Shown here: positions 1 to 7,067 of the stretch, one piece after another | Numbering within the stretch: the first letter of the stretch is position 1 | How the letters are laid out: each line of letters begins with the position of its first letter | DNA from: Paludibacteraceae bacterium | GTDB taxonomy: Bacteria; Bacteroidota; Bacteroidia; Bacteroidales; Paludibacteraceae | Reading direction: 5' to 3' | Length of the DNA: 36,095 bases | NCBI GenBank assembly: GCA_017454915.1 | Contig: JAFTCC010000007.1 | Span: forward strand, 1 to 36,095 | Translations under genes and position numbers: made by a program | The notes under the pieces: model-generated | Database searches by the model: none | Told to the model about the DNA's origin: nothing | The model's input: only the letters and a program-made list of their open reading frames with translations

Positions 1-28
1 GTCATCGTTATCGTCATCGTTAAGAACA

Positions 29-2965
29 TCATTTAATGATGATCTTCTTGCCATTATTGATGTAGAGGCCACGCTGCTGAGGTTTCCCTTCCAGCTTGCG
101 GCCATCAATGGTGTACCAGGCGCCAAGGGATTTACCATTTGACGATTTACCATTTACGATTTCTTCAATCCCCGTTTCCTCGTCGAATACGATGCGGATG
201 CCTTTCACGCCACCTTCCGTCAGTTTATCGCCAGGAATATAGGCGCGGTTGGCGGGGATGGGAGTCTTGCCTGTGAACCACCAGAAGCCGAGTTCGTTGG
301 TCTGATTGCTGTAACCCAGCGTGAGGACTTCGTGACTGCCTACTTCCTTCTCCTCCAAGGTACCCGTCAGGATGTTGTCTGGATAGATTTGAAGCACCTG
401 AGTTACACCATCCGTCTCAACAGGAATGAAAGCGTTGAACAAATACTTGCCAGGTTCAGCCTTTACGAATACACCTGTGTTGGCTGGAATCACACCTTGT
501 GTTATCTTAACGGCATAGGCCTCAGGAAGAGCTTCATCGTCTTTCAATCCTTCGCAGCAATACACCTCTACGCCCTCAGGAATCACGGCGTCGAAGTCGA
601 GGTAGAGGGTAGCCATTCCTGCTTCGCCCACCTCCAGCGTGTAGCTGCGATTGCCCTTGTAGGTGAAGTAGCCGCCATTCGTTCCATCGTAGACTTTGGC
701 GTAGGTGCCATCCTCTGTACCATCAAACTTGAATTCCTTGCTGCCATATTTTCCTGACAACTTCTCGCAGCCAGAGAACATTTCTATGTAATTCCTTCCT
801 GCAACCCCACTCCAATCTGCTCCTTCGGCGCAATAGATGGTCTCGAGTTTTGAGCAGCCAGAGAACATGGCGTACATGTAGTCCACTTTGTCGATGTTGA
901 AGTTGCTCAGGTCGAGCGAAGTGAGCGAAGAACAGTCCTTGAACATAGCCATCATCTTTGTCACACTGGCTGTGTTAAAGTTGCTCACGTCAAGCGAGGT
1001 AAGTGAAGAACAGTTACGGAACATACTCGTCATGTTCGACACCTTAGCTGTATTGAAACTGCTCAGGTCAACAGACCGTAGTCCAGAACATTCTTCGAAC
1101 AAATAGTCCATTTCAGTCACCTGCTCTGTGTTGAAACTACTCAGGTCGAGCGAAGTCAGATTCTCGCAATAAGAAAACATGCCATACATGCTTTTTACGT
1201 TTTCGGTCTTCAGATTCTCAAGGTGTTCGATGGTCTCAAGGTTCGACATCTTAAAAAACATATAAGCTGTACTTGGCAGATCGTGGTAGTTGGCAAATGT
1301 TTCGTCAAATATGACGGTGGTGATGTTTTCGTTAGCGTTTTCAACCAACCAGCCCGGACGCCTGGTGTTGCCACTTCCACCAAACCCTCCAAAGGGAGAG
1401 GACTCGCTGGTGTCCCAGGGGATATTGTATGCCTCCGCTGGCTTCTCAGCGTCGTAGCGGAACGTCAGGGTCTTGCCGTCATCGGATAGCACGGCGTAGG
1501 CTTCGCGTACCGTGAAGTAGCCTCCTTCATCATCGTCGCCCATGTAGGCTTTTGCGTAGGTGCCGTCGACATCATTCTCGCCATCACATTCGAATTTCTT
1601 GCTGCCGCATTTTCCTGACAGGCTGGTGCAGCCATTGAACATGTTAGATTTGTAAGCACCACTGGTACTCCAATCTGCTCCTTCTGCACAGTAGATGGTC
1701 TCGAGGGAAGTGCATTGGGCAAACATCTCATCCATGTCCGTCAAGCCGTCGGAGATTTCGAAGTTGCTCACGTCGAGCGTCGTGAGCTTATTGCAGTAAG
1801 CGAACATGGCGGTCATGTTGGTCACATTCTCTGTATTCAGGTACTCAAGGTGGTTGATGGTCTCGAGGGCTGTCAATCCCCAGAACATGTATGAGGTGCT
1901 CTTCAACCCATCGTAGTCCTTAAACGACTCGTTGAACTCAACGGTGGTGATGCTGGTGTTGCCCCCTTCACTCGCCCAGCCAGGTTTGTCGTCTGTGTTA
2001 CTATCTGTATCTACGTCCCAAGGAACATCGAAGACTTTCTCTTCGCCTACTTCATCCTGCCAAGCAGCCTTGCTCGCATCGTAGTAGAACGTCAGGGTCT
2101 TCTTGCCCTCGTCCGTTTCGCTGTCCGTCAGCACGGCGTAGGGTTCAGCGTCTGTTAGTGGCTGTATGCCGACAACTGCCATTTGATTCTGGTTGAATGT
2201 GTAAGTATAAGTATTAGTTTCTTCTTCGTCTTCGACTTTGAATGAATTCATCTCAAGCCAGCCATTATCATCACCACCCCAACCGAAGTTCACGTGGTAT
2301 GTGTCGTTGCTGGGGTCGTAACCGTCAACAACGAAGGCATGCCCACCGATGATGCTAGAAGCCATATACACGACGGGGCGACCAGCCTTTATCTCGTCTT
2401 GAATCAAGGTGGCCCACTCTGACTCGCTGTAATCTGATTTTGCAGCGAGGCGACAAGTTTTGGAGTCATAACCGAACTGGACAAACATGGTGACAATATT
2501 ATCGGCTTTTTCCATATCCAAGCCGCTACCCCAAACTCCATAATCAATCTGCTGGGCGTGCCCCGCATAGTGCACCAATTCGGCAACGGCATCAGCAGCT
2601 TCGCCTGTTTCTTCTTTGGCATATTCTTCCTTTATCTTGTCCCACTTAAATGTCGTTGCCGGCAGGGCGGGATAGGAGTATCCATTAGCAGTAGAAAAAA
2701 TTGAGTATGACAGTTGGCCGCTATACTCATCCAAAGCACCAATGGTTTCCGGATACTGCCAGTAATAGAGCACCATAGAGGCAGCAATTGCAGTAGGACC
2801 TGGCTGGCACTGGTAAGAGGTTCCGTTGTAGACGAACTTGCATTGATTGTTAAACGGTGCCTCATAACTCCATTTTGCAGTCAGCAGCGGACCGTAAGTC
2901 TCAGCACTCATTGACATTGCCATCAAAATGACAGACATCAAAAGAAAAAATCTTTTCATAAGCAT
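29..2965 (-). CDS. Secreted C10-peptidase-like protein with BspA-type repeats, probably catalytically dead
   Basis: The 978-residue product starts with a signal peptide (about residues 1-21; the ATG two codons in is an alternative start). Residues 22-275 match the streptopain-like C10 fold: the YYWQYP motif, then GGHAFVVDGYD with the catalytic-type His and the GWGG segment. In C10 enzymes the nucleophile lies in GCVATAMAQ, 15 residues before the P of the YWxYP motif; here the aligned segment reads GPTAIAASM, so the Cys is a Pro. The rest holds two blocks of BspA/DUF285 leucine-rich surface repeats (units like LTSLDLSNFNT..V..M..MF..CS), then a domain ending in YTIDGRKL...GLYINNGKK, a tail common in Bacteroidales exported proteins. 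Inference: a secreted or surface adhesin or binding protein derived from a protease. No partner gene is in the window; the IS30 element lies upstream. Confidence 0.85.
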   Translation of the reverse strand: MLMKRFFLLMSVILMAMSMSAETYGPLLTAKWSYEAPFNNQCKFVYNGTSYQCQPGPTAIAASMVLYYWQYPETIGALDEYSGQLSYSIFSTANGYSYPALPATTFKWDKIKEEYAKEETGEAADAVAELVHYAGHAQQIDYGVWGSGLDMEKADNIVTMFVQFGYDSKTCRLAAKSDYSESEWATLIQDEIKAGRPVVYMASSIIGGHAFVVDGYDPSNDTYHVNFGWGGDDNGWLEMNSFKVEDEEETNTYTYTFNQNQMAVVGIQPLTDAEPYAVLTDSETDEGKKTLTFYYDASKAAWQDEVGEEKVFDVPWDVDTDSNTDDKPGWASEGGNTSITTVEFNESFKDYDGLKSTSYMFWGLTALETINHLEYLNTENVTNMTAMFAYCNKLTTLDVSNFEISDGLTDMDEMFAQCTSLETIYCAEGADWSTSGAYKSNMFNGCTSLSGKCGSKKFECDGENDVDGTYAKAYMGDDDEGGYFTVREAYAVLSDDGKTLTFRYDAEKPAEAYNIPWDTSESSPFGGFGGSGNTRRPGWLVENANENITTVIFDETFANYHDLPSTAYMFFKMSNLETIEHLENLKTENVKSMYGMFSYCENLTSLDLSSFNTEQVTEMDYLFEECSGLRSVDLSSFNTAKVSNMTSMFRNCSSLTSLDVSNFNTASVTKMMAMFKDCSSLTSLDLSNFNIDKVDYMYAMFSGCSKLETIYCAEGADWSGVAGRNYIEMFSGCEKLSGKYGSKEFKFDGTEDGTYAKVYDGTNGGYFTYKGNRSYTLEVGEAGMATLYLDFDAVIPEGVEVYCCEGLKDDEALPEAYAVKITQGVIPANTGVFVKAEPGKYLFNAFIPVETDGVTQVLQIYPDNILTGTLEEKEVGSHEVLTLGYSNQTNELGFWWFTGKTPIPANRAYIPGDKLTEGGVKGIRIVFDEETGIEEIVNGKSSNGKSLGAWYTIDGRKLEGKPQQRGLYINNGKKIIIK

Positions 2966-3010
2966 TAAAATTTATTAGTTGAATTAAACGTTATTGTCAC
3001 AAAAACGGCT

Positions 3011-3056
3011 CCGCGCATGCTCCACCCGCCCCTGAGGGCTTGCAGAACATGCGCGG
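3011..3056. repeat. 9-bp inverted repeat upstream of the C10-like gene
   Basis: CCGCGCATG (3011-3019) is the exact reverse complement of CATGCGCGG (3048-3056), separated by 28 bases. It lies about 45 bp upstream of the C10-like gene, so on the minus strand it could fold in the leader or act as an operator. No function can be assigned. Confidence 0.4.
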
Positions 3057-3318
3057 GGCATGTTTTCCTCTTTCTTCCAGTAAGAGGCTCATTGTATGTA
3101 TTAACAAATAATCTGACATCTGCAAATCATTCGCCTAAGTTCAATATAGAAGTGCAAAATCCGTAGTGTGGCGTAAGCCTTAAAACCATGAAAAACACTG
3201 CGGAGGTTTGCCTTAGCGGCAGGAGGCGCAAAGCCTCCTGAGAGCGGACCTGAGGAAGAGAATCCGACAAGCAATGTAAAAAAAGAAAAGAGGAGACCGA
3301 AATCTCCTCCAGATTAGT

Positions 3319-3326
3319 TAACTTTG
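3319..3326 (+). promoter_or_regulatory. Bacteroidetes -7 element before the IS30 transposase
   Basis: TAACTTTG matches the Bacteroidetes TAnnTTTG core. Transcription would begin around 3331, within a few bases of the ATG at 3335, so the transposase mRNA may be nearly leaderless. No clear TTTG is seen at -33. Confidence 0.5.
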
Positions 3327-3334
3327 CATTGCTT

Positions 3335-4282
3335 ATGTACAAACAACTAACCTCGGAACAAAGGTACACAATTTCCGTGTTACTGCAAAGGAAGTGTACG
3401 AAAAATGAGATAGCACACGCTATCGGAGTGAGTAATTCGACAGTTACCCGTGAACTGAGACGCAATTCCAGTCCGCGTGGCGTATACAAATGGGATAAGG
3501 CACAAAGGCAGGCGGAGAAGCGCAAGCATCAGATGCCGGGCAATCGTTCCATAAAGCCGTTTGTCCGCGAGATGGCAATAGGCTTGCTGAAACAAAGGCA
3601 ATGGTCGCCAGAGCAGATTTCCGGTTATCTTGCAAGAAAGGGATACAAGATTTCACACGAGACCATATATGCCATCATCAGAAAGGACAGATACGAGAAC
3701 AGGGGCAGCCTCTACAAACATTGCAGGCACCGTCTGAAACACCGTCATAGGCCTGTCGGAAAGAGAGTGATAATACCTGACAGGGTGAGCATACATCAGC
3801 GTCCGCCGGAAGCTGATGGGAAACGATTCGGTGACTTCGAGATGGACACCATCGTGGGGAACAACAACCAGGGAGCGATATTGACCATCGTGGAGCGAAG
3901 CACAAACATGCTGTTCATGAGAAAACTAGAGCATGGAAAGGATGCTGACGAACTGGCACAAGTGGCCATAGCATTACTCGCTCCATACAAAGCTCTGGTG
4001 AAGACTGTCACGACAGACAACGGGACGGAGTTCTGCAACCACAAGGCAATAGCAAGGGCACTGGACACTACGGTCTATTTCACCGATCCCTATTCCTTAT
4101 GGCAGAAAGGAGCCATAGAGAATGCAAACGGGCTCATAAGGCAATATATACCCAAATCATCGCCTATAAGACATCTCAAGGACAGGGATATTGATGAAAT
4201 CACAGCCATAATCAATACAAGACCAAGAAAGAAACTCAATTTTTCTACTCCTATTGAGGAGTTTTTCAATTACTTGTTGTAA
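3335..4282 (+). CDS. IS30-family transposase
   Basis: A DDE transposase of about 315 residues. The N-terminus has a helix-turn-helix (residues about 5-45, EIAHAIGVSNSTVTRELRRN) typical of IS30. The integrase-core catalytic residues are all present: the first Asp in FGDFEMDTIVG, the second in TTDNGTEF, and the Glu in KGAIENANG. Spacing from the second Asp to the Glu is 33 residues, the DD(33)E of this family. No frameshift or stop interrupts it, so it may be active. An in-frame TTG at 3329 could extend it by two codons; ATG at 3335 is the better start. It separates the C10-like gene from the AT-rich PepSY/adenylation pair. Confidence 0.93.
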   Translation: MYKQLTSEQRYTISVLLQRKCTKNEIAHAIGVSNSTVTRELRRNSSPRGVYKWDKAQRQAEKRKHQMPGNRSIKPFVREMAIGLLKQRQWSPEQISGYLARKGYKISHETIYAIIRKDRYENRGSLYKHCRHRLKHRHRPVGKRVIIPDRVSIHQRPPEADGKRFGDFEMDTIVGNNNQGAILTIVERSTNMLFMRKLEHGKDADELAQVAIALLAPYKALVKTVTTDNGTEFCNHKAIARALDTTVYFTDPYSLWQKGAIENANGLIRQYIPKSSPIRHLKDRDIDEITAIINTRPRKKLNFSTPIEEFFNYLL

Positions 4283-4473
4283 ATAACGTGAGTTCGATAT
4301 AAGAAATTAGAAAAGCATGAGCTGTTTATCATCATTGTCAAAAACGATGTTACGCGAAGGCTTTTTTAGGGAAATAGCAATATGCGGCAATAGCGGCAAG
4401 CGTATTAGTAAAAAAGTTAGCCACGCTTCTATGCTTAGAATGGTTAGGTTAAAGATTAACTGGAGAAATTAAA

Positions 4474-4505
4474 TTTGTGTAATTGAAAAAACTATTGTAA
4501 ATTTG
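4474..4505 (+). promoter_or_regulatory. Candidate Bacteroidetes promoter in a gene-free stretch
   Basis: TTTG (4474-4477) and TAAATTTG (4498-4505) are 20 bp apart, matching the -33/-7 consensus. There is no gene until 4885, so the likely product is a non-coding transcript running through the structured region to the terminator at 4808-4840. Confidence 0.5.
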
Positions 4506-4654
4506 CATAGTTGAAAGCAATGTAGGGACGCAGTATGCCTTATCCGCAAGAGTGTAATGGTCTAATGTCCTTTGCTTCCAGTTCTTTGCTTTCAGCAACA
4601 AGACATATAAAAGGCGTTTATTGACGCTGTTTAGCGACTACTGAAAACTTCGCA

Positions 4655-4840
4655 ACTTTTCGAGCCCTTCGCTACAGTAGCAATGAATGTCCTCATGGGT
4701 ATATAATAGTCTGTCCTCACGCCCCTTCAAGGAGCGGGCGGGTTATTATATCGGGCGTGGGGCATCATTTCTTTTCTGCGGGCTCGGGCAATGCGAAGGC
4801 CTTCAGTAGCGTGAAAACAAATGTGTTTCACGCTTTTTTT
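4655..4840 (+). ncRNA. Candidate structured non-coding RNA (rod-like, possibly 6S-like)
   Basis: This gene-free stretch folds into nested helices seen by eye: CGAGCCC (4661-4667) with GGGCTCG (4780-4786); CCTCAT (4691-4696) with GTGGGG (4757-4762, including G-U pairs); ATATAATA (4701-4708) with TATTATAT (4744-4751); and CGCCC (4720-4724) with GGGCG (4736-4740) at the tip. An alternative outer helix pairs CCTTCGC (4666-4672) with GCGAAGG (4793-4799) and would exclude the first. A strong intrinsic terminator follows directly. A long rod broken by internal bubbles resembles 6S RNA or the Bacteroidales-1 motif, but I cannot confirm family membership. The 5' end is uncertain and may be near 4512 if the promoter at 4474-4505 is used. 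Confidence 0.5.
4808..4840 (+). terminator. Rho-independent terminator
   Basis: AGCGTGAAA (4808-4816) pairs with TTTCACGCT (4826-4834), followed by a run of seven T. It ends the candidate structured RNA and lies 45 bp before the next gene. Confidence 0.8.
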
Positions 4841-4884
4841 GTGTATAATATAACATGAACAAATTCTAAAGTTACTATAACATC

Positions 4885-5301
4885 ATGAAACACAGATTAT
4901 TTTTATTATCTATCTTAACTCTTATGGCATGCACATTAGCATTTGGAAGAGGCATCAACATGCAACCTTTTGCACGTCAGTTTGTAGCAATACATTTTAC
5001 TGAACGAATGGTAATCGTAGAAAATTGCGATGGTGATTGTGAAATTACGCTTGATGACGGCACAGAACTTCAGTTTAGTGATGATGGGGAATGGGAAATA
5101 AAAGCTGAAAGTAGTGAATACGGAATTCCGTTTACTGTGCTTCCAGAACGGGCGATGAAAATTGCAGAACTTAAATTCAATGGAGTTCGTATGATTTCCG
5201 CAGAACAAGACGATGATGGTGAAATAAGTTGCGAATTTGAGAATGGCGGAGAAATAGTATGCCGTTCTGATGGGACAATTATAGAATTTAAACTCAAATA
5301 A
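4885..5301 (+). CDS. Exported PepSY-like (DUF2874-type) protein
   Basis: A 138-residue protein with a signal peptide (residues 1-21, ending near LAFG). The mature part shows two copies of a PepSY-like pattern: FARQFVAIHFTERMVIVEN followed by EITLDDGTELQFSDDGEWE, then MKIAELKFNGVRMISAEQ followed by EISCEFENGGEIVCRSDGT. This matches the Bacteroidetes periplasmic beta-lactamase-inhibitor-like/PepSY-like family, whose function is mostly unknown. Its stop lies two bases before the start of the downstream adenylating enzyme, so the two are co-transcribed. It is more AT-rich than the flanking genes. The family call rests on pattern only. Confidence 0.7.
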   Translation: MKHRLFLLSILTLMACTLAFGRGINMQPFARQFVAIHFTERMVIVENCDGDCEITLDDGTELQFSDDGEWEIKAESSEYGIPFTVLPERAMKIAELKFNGVRMISAEQDDDGEISCEFENGGEIVCRSDGTIIEFKLK

Positions 5302-5303
5302 AT

Positions 5304-6911
5304 ATGAAACTGTATCAATATGCATTCAATCAATGTGAGAGTTATGATAAAGTAGCATTAACATATATCGGGATAAGTATCACATACGGCTCGCTTATAA
5401 ATAAAATATCTTCCGCTGCTATAAGTTTTCAATCACTCGGCGTTAGCCGTGGCAGCGTTGTCGTAATGGCAACAGCCTCTACACCTGAAAGCATTGCGAG
5501 TTTTTACGCATTGAATAAAATCGGTGCTGTGCCTGCAATGGTTGACGTGAGATTCAAGGCCGAAAAGATAGCAGATTTGATGAAGAATTTAGATGCCCAC
5601 ATTTTGCTTATTATGGGTTTTATGCTTAAGGACGTGGCCAACTCTCAGCGCATACTAAAACAGTGTAAACACATTGTGGTACTATCAGGAGCAGAAAGCT
5701 TTCCAAGACATATCACCATATTTTTCAAGTTTGCTAATTTTTTCAACGGACGATGGCTAAAACTTCATAATAATAAAAACATAATCACATTTGAGGAGTT
5801 CTTGGATACCAAAATGAATGGGGTGTCACATAATATCAACACATTAGACGAAGACTCCCATATTATCTTTCACACGAGCGGTACAACAGGAAACTCCAAA
5901 GGGGTGGTACTGACAGAAACCTCTCTGAATGACAGTGCTTCTATCACATCTGAAATCATTGGGGAAATAGAAAAAACTGATACATTTTTGTCTGTGCTTC
6001 CAATATTTTCAGTATATGGTTTCGTAACGCAGATACATCTACCATTACATAACAATTGCAAGTTTTACTTAGTGCCATATCTAAAGAACAGCAAAGTTTT
6101 CCTTTCGTTACTTGAAAAATTTAAGCCTAATCACGTGCTGGGGGTATATACACACTGGAATAATGTCTTTGACAAAAAATATAATAATCTTGATGTGTCT
6201 TTTTTGAAGACCATTGTTTTCGCTGGTGACAGGTTGATTAATTCGTTTCGTCAACAATTAGTAAATTGGATTGAAAAAAAAAGTTGTAAAGCTACAGTTA
6301 TGAACTTTTATGGTATGACGGAAGCTGGAGGAATAATCAGTTGCGCATCTACACGCAGACCTTCAACTCATAGCACGGAAGATGGATTTGCTGGTTGGGC
6401 AGTTAAGGATGTGCGTCTAACAGTTATTGATGGAGAAATATGTGTGAACACTCCAAGAGTGCTAAAAAGGTATGTTAACAATACAGAGGCAACAGAGGAA
6501 TTGATGAAGACTGATGAAAATGGTCAGATTTTGATACATACAGGCGACAGCGGTAAAATAAATGATGATGGAAGCGTTACTGTGACTGGCAGGATAAAAA
6601 GGATGATAACGTATCATGATGGAAGCAAGATATTTCCATCTGAAATTGAAGATGCAATTATGCGCATCCATAACATCAAAGATTGCGCAGTAATTCCAAT
6701 TCAAGACAAAGAATTTCCTTTATGCAGTGTGCCTTGTGCATTTGTTGTTTTTGAAGAGAGTAAAGAACACTCCATACAAGAGATACGCAAGCAACTAAAG
6801 CATATACTACCAATGCATTATGTTCCTAATCAGATTATAGAAACACAAAATATACCTCGTACAACAACGGGTAAAGTAAATTATGAATTCTTAAATATTG
6901 CTGTCCTGTAA
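5304..6911 (+). CDS. AMP-dependent acyl-CoA synthetase/ligase family protein
   Basis: The 535-residue product is a class I adenylate-forming enzyme. It carries the P-loop-like HTSGTTGNSKG (about residues 190-200), the NFYGMTEAGG motif (about 333-342), the HTGDSG/TGRIKRMI hinge region and, near the C-terminus, TTGKVNYEF with the catalytic Lys (about 523). It should activate a carboxylic acid as an acyl-AMP; the acceptor (CoA or a carrier protein) and the acid cannot be read from sequence. No carrier protein or condensing enzyme is nearby. It is clearly AT-rich compared with the second acyl-CoA synthetase in this window (13497-15191). With the IS30 upstream, this suggests the pair was acquired. 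Confidence 0.85.
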   Translation: MKLYQYAFNQCESYDKVALTYIGISITYGSLINKISSAAISFQSLGVSRGSVVVMATASTPESIASFYALNKIGAVPAMVDVRFKAEKIADLMKNLDAHILLIMGFMLKDVANSQRILKQCKHIVVLSGAESFPRHITIFFKFANFFNGRWLKLHNNKNIITFEEFLDTKMNGVSHNINTLDEDSHIIFHTSGTTGNSKGVVLTETSLNDSASITSEIIGEIEKTDTFLSVLPIFSVYGFVTQIHLPLHNNCKFYLVPYLKNSKVFLSLLEKFKPNHVLGVYTHWNNVFDKKYNNLDVSFLKTIVFAGDRLINSFRQQLVNWIEKKSCKATVMNFYGMTEAGGIISCASTRRPSTHSTEDGFAGWAVKDVRLTVIDGEICVNTPRVLKRYVNNTEATEELMKTDENGQILIHTGDSGKINDDGSVTVTGRIKRMITYHDGSKIFPSEIEDAIMRIHNIKDCAVIPIQDKEFPLCSVPCAFVVFEESKEHSIQEIRKQLKHILPMHYVPNQIIETQNIPRTTTGKVNYEFLNIAVL

Positions 6912-6960
6912 AATGAGTACCTTTGTTCATATTATTGATATTTGGTTGCAAAAACAAGGG

Positions 6961-6996
6961 TAAAAAAAAGGTTGAAAACCAAGAGGGTCTTCAGCC
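6961..6996 (-). terminator. Terminator at the end of the DUF4353 cluster
   Basis: On the minus strand GGCTGAA (6996-6990) pairs with TTCAACC (6976-6970, one G-U), followed by a run of eight T. It lies about 70 bp after the DUF4353 gene and probably also acts for the plus-strand adenylating enzyme, whose 3' side of the stem is followed by TAATTTTATT. Confidence 0.75.
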
Positions 6997-7067
6997 TAAT
7001 TTTATTGCGAAATTAAAATTTTAACGGACTACGATATTGGTGACACGGTCAGTGACAGTTGCCACCA

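Larger units (their letters stand above)
3120..4310 (+). mobile_element. IS30-family insertion sequence, boundaries approximate
   Basis: The element is defined by its intact IS30-type transposase. The ends were not resolved: no convincing terminal inverted repeat or target duplication was found. Near-palindromic motifs of the form GTTC.ATATA.GAA occur on both sides (about 3139 and 4292), and I used them only as rough limits. The 200 bases before the transposase hold two hairpins: CAGGAGGC/GCCTCCTG near 3220-3241 and GAGGAGA/TCTCCTC near 3290-3309. Confidence 0.5.

Noticed and set aside
1..28. Short GTCATCGTTATC-type tandem repeat at the left edge
   Set aside because: Too short and cut by the window edge to interpret.
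3120..4320. Terminal inverted repeats of the IS30 element
   Set aside because: The GTTC.ATATA.GAA motifs on the two sides are partly self-complementary and do not align convincingly as inverted ends, so exact boundaries were not claimed.
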